Source: Bacillota bacterium (GTDB taxonomy: Bacteria; Bacillota; Bacilli; Paenibacillales; Paenibacillaceae). From it: a stretch of DNA of 9,822 nt. Within the stretch, counting starts at the first letter, position 1. Each line of letters starts with the position of its first letter. A model generated the notes under the pieces. The model saw nothing but the letters and a program-made list of their open reading frames with translations. It was not told where the DNA came from and did not search any database. The DNA lies in contig JAEZZE010000454.1 of NCBI GenBank assembly GCA_023418755.1, positions 1-9,822 of the forward strand, given 5' to 3'. Of this stretch, positions 1-8,977 are shown piece by piece. Made by a program: the position numbers and the translations under genes.

Positions 1-882
1 ATGGATCGTCTTCAGTACCTGATCGATTTCGAAGCGCGGCAGCAGCACGAGCGTATTCGCCGCATAGACGCCCAGGTTGAGCAGGACGGTCAGCCCGAAC
101 ACGTGGAAAAAAGGCAGCGCGGCCAACAGCCGTTCCTTCGCGGTCTCCGACTTATAGCACCATAACCGGGTTTGAATCGTGTTGGCGACCAGATTGTAGT
201 GCGTCAGCATGACGCCTTTGGCCGGACCGGTCGTTCCGCCCGTATACTGAACGAGCGCCAAATCCCGCTCGGCGTCGACGTCCGCCAGGACGGGATAAGC
301 CGGGGAGCCCTTGATCAGCTCGCGAAACGACACCACGTCCTCGCCGTACGTTACCCGGACATGCTTGCCTTCCTTTTTCTGCTTGAGAACGTAAAGCGCG
401 TTTTTCGGGAAAGGCAGATAGTCTTGAATCGTAGTGACCGCGATTCGTTCCAGCGGCCGTTTGGCCGTAGCTTGCCTGACGCGGCCCAAGAGAATATCCA
501 GCGCGACGATCATCCGGGCGCCCGAATCCGCAAGCTGATGCTCCAGCTCGCGGGGCACGTAGAGCGGATTGGTCATGACGACGACTCCGCCGATCATCAG
601 AATGCCGAAATAGGCGATCACCGCCTGCGGACAGTTCGGAAGCATGACGGCGACGCGATCGCCCTTGCGGATGCCCAGCCGAAGCAGGGCGTTCGCAAAA
701 CGGCGGGATTGCTCCAGAAGAGAGCCGTACGTCACCTTTTTCCCCAGAAATTCCAGGGCGACGTTGTCGGGATAAGCTGCGGCGGATTCGACCAGTAAGC
801 AGGCCAAATTTTTTTTCGGATAATCGTGCGAATGCGGAACTTCGGCAGGATATTCCTTTAACCAGGGCGGATTGGACACCAT
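1..882 (-). CDS. lcfA: Long-chain fatty acid-CoA ligase, C-terminal part outside window
   Basis: ATP-dependent acyl-CoA synthetase (AMP-forming, ANL superfamily) that activates long-chain fatty acids to acyl-CoA, the entry step of beta-oxidation. The 294 visible residues are the N-terminal half of a family usually about 560 aa long; the frame is still open at base 1. Visible motifs are the phosphate-binding loop YTGGTTGPAKGVMLTH (residues 213-228), the downstream LPFFHVFGLT (256-265) and the early stretch GDRVAVMLPNCPQ (74-86), all typical of Bacillus LcfA. The opening NPPWLKEYPAEVPH also resembles LcfA. The ATG at 882 is preceded by GAGGTG with a short spacing. It lies 63 bp after fadE on the same strand with no obvious promoter or FadR box between them, so it is probably the fifth gene of the fad operon. 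The symbol fadD would serve equally; the exact paralogue is inferred. Confidence 0.93.
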   Translation of the reverse strand, partial: MVSNPPWLKEYPAEVPHSHDYPKKNLACLLVESAAAYPDNVALEFLGKKVTYGSLLEQSRRFANALLRLGIRKGDRVAVMLPNCPQAVIAYFGILMIGGVVVMTNPLYVPRELEHQLADSGARMIVALDILLGRVRQATAKRPLERIAVTTIQDYLPFPKNALYVLKQKKEGKHVRVTYGEDVVSFRELIKGSPAYPVLADVDAERDLALVQYTGGTTGPAKGVMLTHYNLVANTIQTRLWCYKSETAKERLLAALPFFHVFGLTVLLNLGVYAANTLVLLPRFEIDQVLKTIH

Positions 883-945
883 CGACACCTCGCTCACGCG
901 TTAGTGAGTTGCTCCGGTTACGGTACTGCGTTGCAGGAAAACCTT
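883..945 (-). other. fadE-lcfA spacer with small hairpin
   Basis: A 63-bp gap between the fadE stop and the ligase start. It contains a 5-bp inverted repeat, CTCAC at 893-897 and GTGAG at 904-908, around a 6-base loop, just upstream of the ligase Shine-Dalgarno sequence. There is no T-tract, so it does not look like an intrinsic terminator, and no FadR box is seen. The stem is short and could be chance. Confidence 0.4.
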
Positions 946-2715
946 TCACACGACGTACTTTTCCGCTTCGATTACTCTGGCCGCGATCCGCCGTTTCAGT
1001 CCGATCGTATCGACTGCCGTGCGCCGCCCCAGCTTCTTCAGTATGGACAGCAGCGTCCGCAGCGCGTCTCCCGACTCCAGCGCCGTCAACGCTTCCCGGG
1101 CCCGCTCCTCGACTTTGCCGAACTCCTCGTGGACGAAGACGGTCGTCATGTCGACCGCGTTGGCCGCTTTGGCTTCGCCGCTCCGGCCGAGCAGCTTGCG
1201 GGCGCGCAGGAGCGCGCTTTCCATCGCGAACGCGGAGATCAGCATATCGCCCAGATGGCTGAGCACCTCCTGCTCCCGGTCCAGCTTCGTCTGATATTTC
1301 TGCACCGCTTGGGCTCCGGTCATCAGAAAAATCTTTTTCGCCATGGCAAGCAAATGCGTCTCCTGCTCCAGCGTCTCTTCGAACTCCCGGGTCGGCATCG
1401 GCTCCATCAGCTCCGCTTGAAGCGCCATCGCCTTCTGCATCACAGGCAGCTCGCCCTTCAAGGCGCGCTTGATCAGCGCCCCGGGAATGAGCAGCCGGTT
1501 GATCTCGTTCGTCCCTTCGAAAATACGGTTAATGCGCGAGTCCCGGTAGATGCGCTCGATGCGATATTCCTGGATGTAGCCGTAGCCGCCGTGGATCTGC
1601 ACGCCCTCGTCGGCGACGAAGTCGAGCGCCTCCGAGCCGAATACTTTGTTGATCGAGCATTCGAGCTGATACTCCGCGATCGCCTTGGCCGCCTGAAACC
1701 CGACGTTGTCCGCGCCGTGGTCGACCTCCGCCAGCCCTTCGTCGAACAGCCCGGCGGTGCGGTATACCATGCTCTCCAGCGCGAAGGAGCGGATATTCAT
1801 CTCCGCCAACTTCTTGCCGATAAGCGGGAACGAGGAGATCGGGCGGCCGAACTGCACGCGCTCGTTGGCATACTTGGCGGACAGCCCGATCGCTTCCTTG
1901 GAGGTTCCGAGCGTGCCCGCGGCCAGCTTGAAACGGCCGATGTTCAAAATGTTGAAGGCGATCAGATGGCCTTTGCCGGCTTCCCACAGCAGATTTTCGG
2001 CAGGCACCTTGACGTCCTCGAGAATGAGCGGGCAGGTGGACGAGCCCTTGATGCCCATCTTCTTTTCCTCTGGACCTATGCTGACGCCCGGCATCGTCCG
2101 CTCCACGATAAACGTGCTGAAGTCGGTTCCGTTCACCTTGGCGTACACGATGAAAACGTCGGCGAAGCCTGCGTTCGTAATGAACTGCTTCGTGCCGTTG
2201 AGCACGTAAAACTTGCCGTCCTCGGTCGGCGTCGCCGTCGTCTTGGCCCCCTGCGCGTCCGAACCGGAAGACGGCTCCGTCAGGCAGTAGGCGGCCAGCT
2301 TCCCGCCCGTGGCCAGCTCCGGCAAATATTTGCGTTTCTGGGCCTCGGTGCCGAAGTAGACGATCGGCAGCGTGCCGATGCCGACATGCGCCCCGGCGGA
2401 CAGCGCGAAGGAGGAAGCCTTGGCGAAGCGCTCGCCGATCAGCGTCGTGCCGACCTTATCCAGTCCGAGCCCGCCGTAGGCTTCAGGCACGTCCGCGCCG
2501 AGCAGCCCGGTCTCGCCCGCCAGTCGCAGCTTCGCCACGGTCAACTCGTAATTCAGCTTCTCGATCGCTTCGTCATGAGGCGCGATCTCGGTCTCGACGA
2601 AATCCTCCGTCGTCTGCGCGATCATCCGATGCTCCTCGGTAAAGTCCTCGGGCGTAACGATGCGGTCCGCATCGATGTCCTCGATGATGAAGCTTCCGCC
2701 TAGCACTTTGCCCAT
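946..2715 (-). CDS. fadE: Acyl-CoA dehydrogenase, FadE/VLCAD-like
   Basis: FAD-dependent acyl-CoA dehydrogenase that introduces the trans-2 double bond in the first oxidative step of beta-oxidation and passes electrons to the electron-transfer flavoprotein. The protein is 589 aa, close to the roughly 594 aa of B. subtilis FadE (YusJ). In order: N-terminal helical domain (about 25-140), family signature CLTEPSSGSD (144-153), middle beta domain (to about 245), C-terminal helical domain with QFGRPI (288-293) and QIHGGYGYIQEY (373-384), and FEGTNEI with the probable catalytic base Glu400. Residues after about 430 form the extra helical tail of long-chain enzymes. The frame is open upstream to 2829, but ATG 2715 follows AAAGGAG at good spacing and starts the protein as in the family. 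The upstream extension would be encoded by spacer repeats, so it is rejected. It belongs to the fad operon behind fadA despite a 287-bp spacer. Confidence 0.96.
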   Translation of the reverse strand: MGKVLGGSFIIEDIDADRIVTPEDFTEEHRMIAQTTEDFVETEIAPHDEAIEKLNYELTVAKLRLAGETGLLGADVPEAYGGLGLDKVGTTLIGERFAKASSFALSAGAHVGIGTLPIVYFGTEAQKRKYLPELATGGKLAAYCLTEPSSGSDAQGAKTTATPTEDGKFYVLNGTKQFITNAGFADVFIVYAKVNGTDFSTFIVERTMPGVSIGPEEKKMGIKGSSTCPLILEDVKVPAENLLWEAGKGHLIAFNILNIGRFKLAAGTLGTSKEAIGLSAKYANERVQFGRPISSFPLIGKKLAEMNIRSFALESMVYRTAGLFDEGLAEVDHGADNVGFQAAKAIAEYQLECSINKVFGSEALDFVADEGVQIHGGYGYIQEYRIERIYRDSRINRIFEGTNEINRLLIPGALIKRALKGELPVMQKAMALQAELMEPMPTREFEETLEQETHLLAMAKKIFLMTGAQAVQKYQTKLDREQEVLSHLGDMLISAFAMESALLRARKLLGRSGEAKAANAVDMTTVFVHEEFGKVEERAREALTALESGDALRTLLSILKKLGRRTAVDTIGLKRRIAARVIEAEKYVV

Positions 2716-2793
2716 CGCTTTTCGCTCCTTTGAGATGATGTGGAAATAGGGGTCTCGCGGCTTGGCTCCCTCGACCCGGTGGGCACCACGGCT

Positions 2794-2931
2794 CCAGGCA
2801 CTTACTTGGCCTTCGCGATCTCCGCTCACTCCCGGTCACCCCTCGCCAAGGCACTTTTGTGGCCCTCGCACTCTTCGCTCTCTCCCGACCACTCGCCGCC
2901 AAGGCACTTTCGTGGCCTTCGCGAGATGAGA
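2794..2931. repeat. Imperfect tandem repeat, 53-bp period, about 2.6 units
   Basis: Three consecutive units begin at 2794, 2847 and 2900, an exact 53-bp spacing. Units 1 and 2 agree at 39 of 53 positions by hand count; unit 3 matches for about its first 25 bases and then diverges. Each unit opens with AGGCACTT and continues into GGCC-TCGC. In units 2 and 3 the opening can form a short stem, GGCAC-loop-GTGGCC, with one bulged base, so the mRNA of the spacer could carry several small hairpins. Not a multiple of three and not coding. Function unknown. Confidence 0.8.
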
Positions 2932-2938
2932 GCCCCAC

Positions 2939-2992
2939 TTCTCAGTTCTTGCTCTAATTCTCAGTTCTTGCTCTGCTTCTCAGTTATTGCCC
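2939..2992. repeat. Tandem repeat, 19-bp period, three units
   Basis: The 17-bp core TTCTCAGTTCTTGCTCT occurs exactly at 2939-2955 and 2958-2974, and a third version, TTCTCAGTTATTGCCC, starts at 2977. All starts are 19 bp apart. The array lies between the fadA stop and the 53-bp repeat. On the transcribed strand it is purine-rich. Function unknown; slippage-type local duplication is the simplest origin. Confidence 0.85.
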
Positions 2993-3002
2993 CACTCCCC
3001 GC

Positions 3003-4187
3003 TTATCCGCCATGCACCTCGAACACGCCCGCCGCGCCCATGCCGCCGCCGATACACATCGATACGACGCCGTAGCCGCCGCCCCTCCGGCGCAGCTCAT
3101 GAAGCAGCGTCGCCGTCAGCTTCGTTCCCGTACAGCCAAGCGGGTGGCCGAGCGCGATCGCGCCGCCGTTCACGTTCACCTTCTCCTCGTCGATGCCCAG
3201 CTCGCGAATGATATGCACGCATTGGGAGGCGAAAGCTTCGTTAATCTCGAACAGCTTGACGTCGTCCAGCGAGATGCCCGCCATCTTCAGCGCCTTCGGA
3301 ATCGCCTTGACCGGACCGACGCCCATGATTTCGGGATCCACGCCGGCCAGCGCGAACGAACGGAAGGCCGCGAGCGGCTTCAGTCCGAGCGCGTCCGCCC
3401 GCTCCCGGCTCATAACCACGGCCGCCGCCGCTCCGTCGCTCATCTGCGAGGCATTGCCCGCCGTCACCGTGCCGCCAAGCTTAAACGACGGCTTCAGCTT
3501 GCCCAACGCTTCGACGTTCGTATCGGGGCGTACCCCTTCGTCCGTATCGAACGTCAGCCGCTCCGTCCGCAGCTTGCCTTTGTCGTCCACGCTTTTCCGC
3601 TCGACCGCCACCGGCACGATCTCGTCCTTGAACCTGCCCTCCGCGATTGCCTTCGACGCCTTCGCGTGCGACCTCGCAGCGAACGCGTCCTGGTCCTCTC
3701 GCGACACGCCGAACCGTGCGGCTACGTTCTCCGCCGTATGTCCCATGCCGATGTACACCTGCGGCATTTCCTCGACGATGCGCGGATTCGGGGAAACTTT
3801 GAACCCGGTCATCGGCACGCGGCTCATGCTCTCGACGCCTCCGGCGATGATCGCGTCGGCATGGCCGAGCAGGATCCGTTCGGCCGCGAACGCGACCGAC
3901 TGCAGGCCGGAGGAGCAGAAACGATTGATCGTCAGCGCGGGCACCTCGCTCGGAAAACCCGAGTATAGCGACATGATGCGCGCGAAGTTCAGCCCCTGCT
4001 CTCCCTCCGGCATCGCGCAGCCGATGATGATGTCCTCGACGTCCTCCTTCCGCAAGCCGGGAGTTCGGTCCATGACCGCCTCCAGCACCGCCTTGCCCAA
4101 ATCGTCGGCGCGCGTCTGCGCCAGGCTGCCCTTCTTCGCTTTGCCCACCGCGGTGCGCGCGACGGACACGATTACGGCCTCTCTCAT
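3003..4187 (-). CDS. fadA: Acetyl-CoA acyltransferase (3-ketoacyl-CoA thiolase)
   Basis: Thiolase that cleaves 3-ketoacyl-CoA with free CoA to acetyl-CoA and a chain two carbons shorter, the last step of each beta-oxidation cycle. The product is 394 aa, the usual thiolase length (B. subtilis FadA is about 391). The nucleophilic cysteine is Cys91 in NRFCSSGLQS; NEAFA (316-320) carries the active-site Asn, His348 is in ALGHPLGCTG, and Cys378 in SMCIGGGMG is the second active-site cysteine, so the catalytic set is complete. ATG 4187 is preceded by AAGGGAGTG 10 bases upstream and gives the canonical MREAVIVSVARTA start. The frame runs 16 codons further back to 4235, but those codons overlap a duplicated spacer segment and are rejected. 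It follows fadN after 97 bp. Pairing with FadN, in place of a separate biosynthetic thiolase context, supports a degradative role. Confidence 0.97.
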   Translation of the reverse strand: MREAVIVSVARTAVGKAKKGSLAQTRADDLGKAVLEAVMDRTPGLRKEDVEDIIIGCAMPEGEQGLNFARIMSLYSGFPSEVPALTINRFCSSGLQSVAFAAERILLGHADAIIAGGVESMSRVPMTGFKVSPNPRIVEEMPQVYIGMGHTAENVAARFGVSREDQDAFAARSHAKASKAIAEGRFKDEIVPVAVERKSVDDKGKLRTERLTFDTDEGVRPDTNVEALGKLKPSFKLGGTVTAGNASQMSDGAAAAVVMSRERADALGLKPLAAFRSFALAGVDPEIMGVGPVKAIPKALKMAGISLDDVKLFEINEAFASQCVHIIRELGIDEEKVNVNGGAIALGHPLGCTGTKLTATLLHELRRRGGGYGVVSMCIGGGMGAAGVFEVHGG

Positions 4188-4195
4188 CGCTTGTT

Positions 4196-4284
4196 CACTC
4201 CCTTGCAAAGTTAGTTGCTTTGCGGATTGCCGCATAGGGTCGCCATCATGGGCCCTTCGCGGCTCACTCCACTCCCCCGCAAAG

Positions 4285-4305
<21 letters not shown>
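4196..4305. repeat. 36-bp direct repeat duplicating the fadN 3' end
   Basis: Bases 4196-4231 and 4270-4305 match at 30 of 36 positions by hand count, 74 bp apart, and share the exact 14-mer GCAAAGTTAGTTGC (4205-4218 and 4279-4292). The right copy contains the last codons and stop of fadN followed by a GGGGGAGTG stretch. The left copy lies in the fadN-fadA spacer, repeats the in-frame stop and supplies the AAGGGAGTG that serves as the fadA ribosome-binding site. The left copy can also form a hairpin, GCAAAG (4205-4210) with CTTTGC (4218-4223). Confidence 0.75.
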
Positions 4306-6684
<2,379 letters not shown>

Positions 6685-6710
6685 CGCGTCTAACCTCCTA
6701 TCGATTGGTT

Positions 6711-8870
6711 CTAGCGAAGCGGCGAATCGCCGAACACGGCTTGCTCCAAAATCTCCGCGACGTCCTTCGCCCGCACTTCGTCCGCGACTTCCTTCATTTT
6801 CGTCCCGTCCTCCATCATCGTGAGGCAGTAAGGACAGGCGCTGCCGATGACGGTCGGTTTCGCCTCCAACGCTTGCTCGGTGCGGGCCAGATTGACGCGC
6901 TTGCCCGACGTTTCCTCCATCCACATCATGCCGCCTCCCGCGCCGCAGCACATCCCGTTCTCTCGGTTTCTGGCCATCTCGGCCAGCTCCGCGCCCGGGA
7001 TCGCCTTCAGCACGTTGCGGGGCTCGTCGTAAACGTTGTTGTAACGCCCGAGATAGCAAGAGTCGTGGTACGCGATACGCTCCCTGACCTCGTGGCGGGG
7101 ATGGAGCTTGCCTTCACGGATCAGCCGATCAAGCAGCTGCGTATGGTGCAGCACCTCGACGCCTTCCAGGCCGAAGTCGGGGTATTCGTTCTTGAATGAA
7201 TTGAAAGTATGCGGGCAAGCGGTGACGATCTTCCGCACGCCGTATTTACGGAACGTCTCGATGTTGTCCGCCGCGAGCTGTTGAAACAGCATCTCGTTGC
7301 CCATCCGGCGCGGCGCGTCTCCCGAGTTGCGCTCCTCGTTGCCGAGAATGGCGAAGCGGATTCCGGCTTCGTTCAGCAGCCGGGCGAACGCCCGCGAAAC
7401 CTTGCGAGCCCTCAAGTCGTAAGCCCCCATCGAGCCGACGAAAAACAAATAATCGAAATCCGGGTTGTCTTTAACCGTAGGCACGCGCACGCCTTCGATC
7501 TCTCCGGTCCATTTGTCGCGGTCGCTGCGGCTCAGCCCCCAAGGATTGCCCTGCCGCTCGATGTTTTGCAGCGCGCGCTGGCCTTCATGCGGAATGCTTC
7601 CCTGCATCAGCACGAGATGGCGGCGAAGATCGACGATCTTGTCGACGTGTCCATTGCCGACCGGACATTGGTCCTCGCAATTTCGGCACGTCGTGCAGGA
7701 CCAGATCTCGTCCTCGGTCATGACGCCTCCGACCAACTCCGTCTTCTCGGGGCTACCGGAAGACGACATCTTCCATGAGGCTTGCTGCCAGGCAAGCGTC
7801 GGGCGAATGTCGGTAACCGCGCTTCCTTCTCCGTCCCATGCGACCCCGTTATCGGCCGCCCCAGTCAGCGAATGCGCCATCGCCGCGCCGCCTCCGAACG
7901 CAAACTCCGGCACCCAGGGCGACTTCCCCGTCACGGCGGCCCCTTTTTCCGTCAGGTGATCCCGAAGCTTCGTGATGAGGTGCATCGGCGACAGCGTTTT
8001 GCCGGTATTCGAGGCCGGGCATACATTCGTGCATCGCCCGCATTCCACGCAGGCGTAGAAGTCGATCATCTGCTTCCGCGTGAAGTCCTCGATTTGGCCG
8101 ACTCCGAACGATTCCGCCTCCTCGTCCTCCAGGTCGAGCTTCTTCAGCTTGCCCGGCGTCTCGGCGCGTCCAAGCCAGAGATTGATCGGAGCGGTAATCA
8201 GATGAAAATGCTTAGATTGCGGAACGTAGACAAGGAAAGCAAGCAGAATGAGCAGGTGCAGCCACCAGAAAAGGTAGAATAGCGCTTGCGCCGCCGCGGC
8301 GGGCAGGTCTTGGAATAATAGCGCGATCGCGGAGGATACCGGCGCGTAGCCCGTATACTCAAGGTCCAGCCACAGGCGTTCGAAGCCGAGAGACAGCAGC
8401 ACGGACAGCATGAGCGAGAAGATGAAATAGAGAACGAGGCTTGGCTTCCAGCCGCGCTTTAGCCGGCTCAGCTTCTCCCCGTAGCGCCGGTATGCGGCAT
8501 AGCCCATCGCGACGAGAATGAGCAGTACCGTCACTTCCTGGAGCAGGCCGAACAACTCGTAGGCCGGCAGCGGCAGATGACCGCCGGCGGTCAACCCTTT
8601 TACGATCAGATCGATCGCCCCGAATTGCAGAATAATAAACCCGTAGAACACGACGAAGTGCATGATGCCGCTGCGTAAGTCCTTGAACAGCTTTTTCTGG
8701 CCGAATACTTGCAAGAGGAATGTTCCCGCTCCTTCCTTTCCCCGTACATGGAGTTCCCCCGCCTGCCCCAGCCTTACGTACAGATACCGATGGTACACGG
8801 CTCTTCCGAACAAATAGCAGCCGTACCCGGTTACCGCCAAAAATAAAAGAGCGTTCATCGTCAGCCACAC
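6711..8870 (-). CDS. fadF: Membrane (Fe-S)-binding oxidoreductase, FadF-like
   Basis: Probable membrane electron carrier for beta-oxidation, related to heterodisulfide-reductase D/GlpC-type proteins and to B. subtilis FadF (YwjF). The likely role, inferred from family and context, is to accept electrons from reduced electron-transfer flavoprotein and feed the quinone pool. The 719 aa begin with about five membrane segments (roughly 5-28, 67-92, 105-127, 143-166, 195-217), a NarI-like module with possible heme histidines (71, 205, 221/223). Two [4Fe-4S] motifs follow: CVECGRCTNVCP (Cys 274, 277, 280, 284) and CTTCRNCEDQCP (Cys 392, 395, 398, 402). The C-terminal cysteine-rich domain has HDSC (605), CCG (641-642) and ACPYC (679, 682). 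The preceding cysteine-rich half has lost most cysteines (VGSMGAYD, NEERNSGD). GTG 8870 is chosen because GGGAGGG lies 9 bases upstream. ATG 8858, ATG 8903 and ATG 8942 are in the same frame; 8942 falls inside the FadR box. Confidence 0.92.
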   Translation of the reverse strand: MWLTMNALLFLAVTGYGCYLFGRAVYHRYLYVRLGQAGELHVRGKEGAGTFLLQVFGQKKLFKDLRSGIMHFVVFYGFIILQFGAIDLIVKGLTAGGHLPLPAYELFGLLQEVTVLLILVAMGYAAYRRYGEKLSRLKRGWKPSLVLYFIFSLMLSVLLSLGFERLWLDLEYTGYAPVSSAIALLFQDLPAAAAQALFYLFWWLHLLILLAFLVYVPQSKHFHLITAPINLWLGRAETPGKLKKLDLEDEEAESFGVGQIEDFTRKQMIDFYACVECGRCTNVCPASNTGKTLSPMHLITKLRDHLTEKGAAVTGKSPWVPEFAFGGGAAMAHSLTGAADNGVAWDGEGSAVTDIRPTLAWQQASWKMSSSGSPEKTELVGGVMTEDEIWSCTTCRNCEDQCPVGNGHVDKIVDLRRHLVLMQGSIPHEGQRALQNIERQGNPWGLSRSDRDKWTGEIEGVRVPTVKDNPDFDYLFFVGSMGAYDLRARKVSRAFARLLNEAGIRFAILGNEERNSGDAPRRMGNEMLFQQLAADNIETFRKYGVRKIVTACPHTFNSFKNEYPDFGLEGVEVLHHTQLLDRLIREGKLHPRHEVRERIAYHDSCYLGRYNNVYDEPRNVLKAIPGAELAEMARNRENGMCCGAGGGMMWMEETSGKRVNLARTEQALEAKPTVIGSACPYCLTMMEDGTKMKEVADEVRAKDVAEILEQAVFGDSPLR

Positions 8871-8879
8871 CGCCGCTCG

Positions 8880-8886
8880 CCCTCCC
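8880..8886 (-). promoter_or_regulatory. Ribosome-binding site deciding the fadF start
   Basis: GGGAGGG on the - strand, 9 bases before GTG 8870 and 21 before ATG 8858. No comparable site precedes ATG 8903 or ATG 8942. This favours GTG 8870 as the fadF start. Confidence 0.55.
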
Positions 8887-8922
8887 TTCCCGCTTTTTCT
8901 CATGATATGGCCGGAGGGCGAA

Positions 8923-8928
8923 TAAAAT
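8923..8928 (+). promoter_or_regulatory. Candidate -10 element of fadR
   Basis: TAAAAT matches TATAAT at 5 of 6 positions and stands on the fadR side, with transcription expected near 8935, inside the FadR box. No good -35 hexamer is visible 16-18 bases upstream, so this is tentative. If real, FadR would repress its own gene from the same operator. Confidence 0.35.
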
Positions 8929-8945
8929 GAATGAGGCTTCATTCA
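8928..8945. promoter_or_regulatory. FadR operator (18-bp palindrome)
   Basis: TGAATGAGGCTTCATTCA has perfect 7-bp inverted arms around a 4-base centre. The B. subtilis FadR consensus, from memory, is TGAATGAMTANTCATTCA: the arms match completely and only the centre differs. It lies in the divergent fadF/fadR intergenic region, next to a gene encoding a FadR-like protein. Binding would block both divergent promoters, and long-chain acyl-CoA would release it, as in B. subtilis. I saw no second complete box in the window. Confidence 0.9.
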
Positions 8946-8977
8946 GTAAGAGACTTTTTTCCACTGAGGTGCGTGCG

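Larger units (their letters stand above)
2716..3002 (-). other. Repeat-rich fadA-fadE spacer
   Basis: A 287-bp spacer inside an otherwise compact gene run. It contains no credible gene. Nearly half is a 53-bp-period degenerate repeat, followed by a 19-bp-period repeat, each described separately. The fadE ribosome-binding site AAAGGAG is at its fadE-proximal end. I saw no convincing -10/-35 pair or FadR box on the fadE strand, so an independent fadE promoter is not supported but cannot be excluded. Confidence 0.8.
8921..8949 (-). promoter_or_regulatory. Candidate fadF operon promoter
   Basis: On the - strand TTACTG (8949-8944) and TTTATT (8926-8921) are separated by exactly 17 bases, with the FadR box filling almost the whole interval. 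The hexamers are weak matches to the sigma-A consensus (2 of 6 and 4 of 6), so the call rests mainly on position: right spacing, the only intergenic region before the operon, and overlap with an operator. Transcription would begin near 8914. Confidence 0.35.

Noticed and set aside
172..798. 208-codon + strand frame opposite the acyl-CoA ligase
   Set aside because: Antisense shadow of a gene with intact family motifs; the translation shows no recognisable fold.
904..2703. 599-codon open frame on the + strand across fadE
   Set aside because: It lies wholly antisense to a clear acyl-CoA dehydrogenase. Long antisense frames are common in GC-rich genes, and its translation is a low-complexity Arg/His/Leu/Gln-rich sequence with no recognisable domain.
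2716..3002. CRISPR array in the fadA-fadE spacer
   Set aside because: Repeats are contiguous degenerate tandem units without unique spacers, and no cas genes are present.
6685..7059. 125-codon upstream extension of fadN
   Set aside because: It overlaps the 3' end of fadF in another frame, while ATG 6684 has an excellent ribosome-binding site and gives the normal N-terminus.
7193..7199. TGAATGA, a FadR half-site
   Set aside because: It is inside fadF, lacks the second arm, and encodes an ordinary part of the protein; probably chance.
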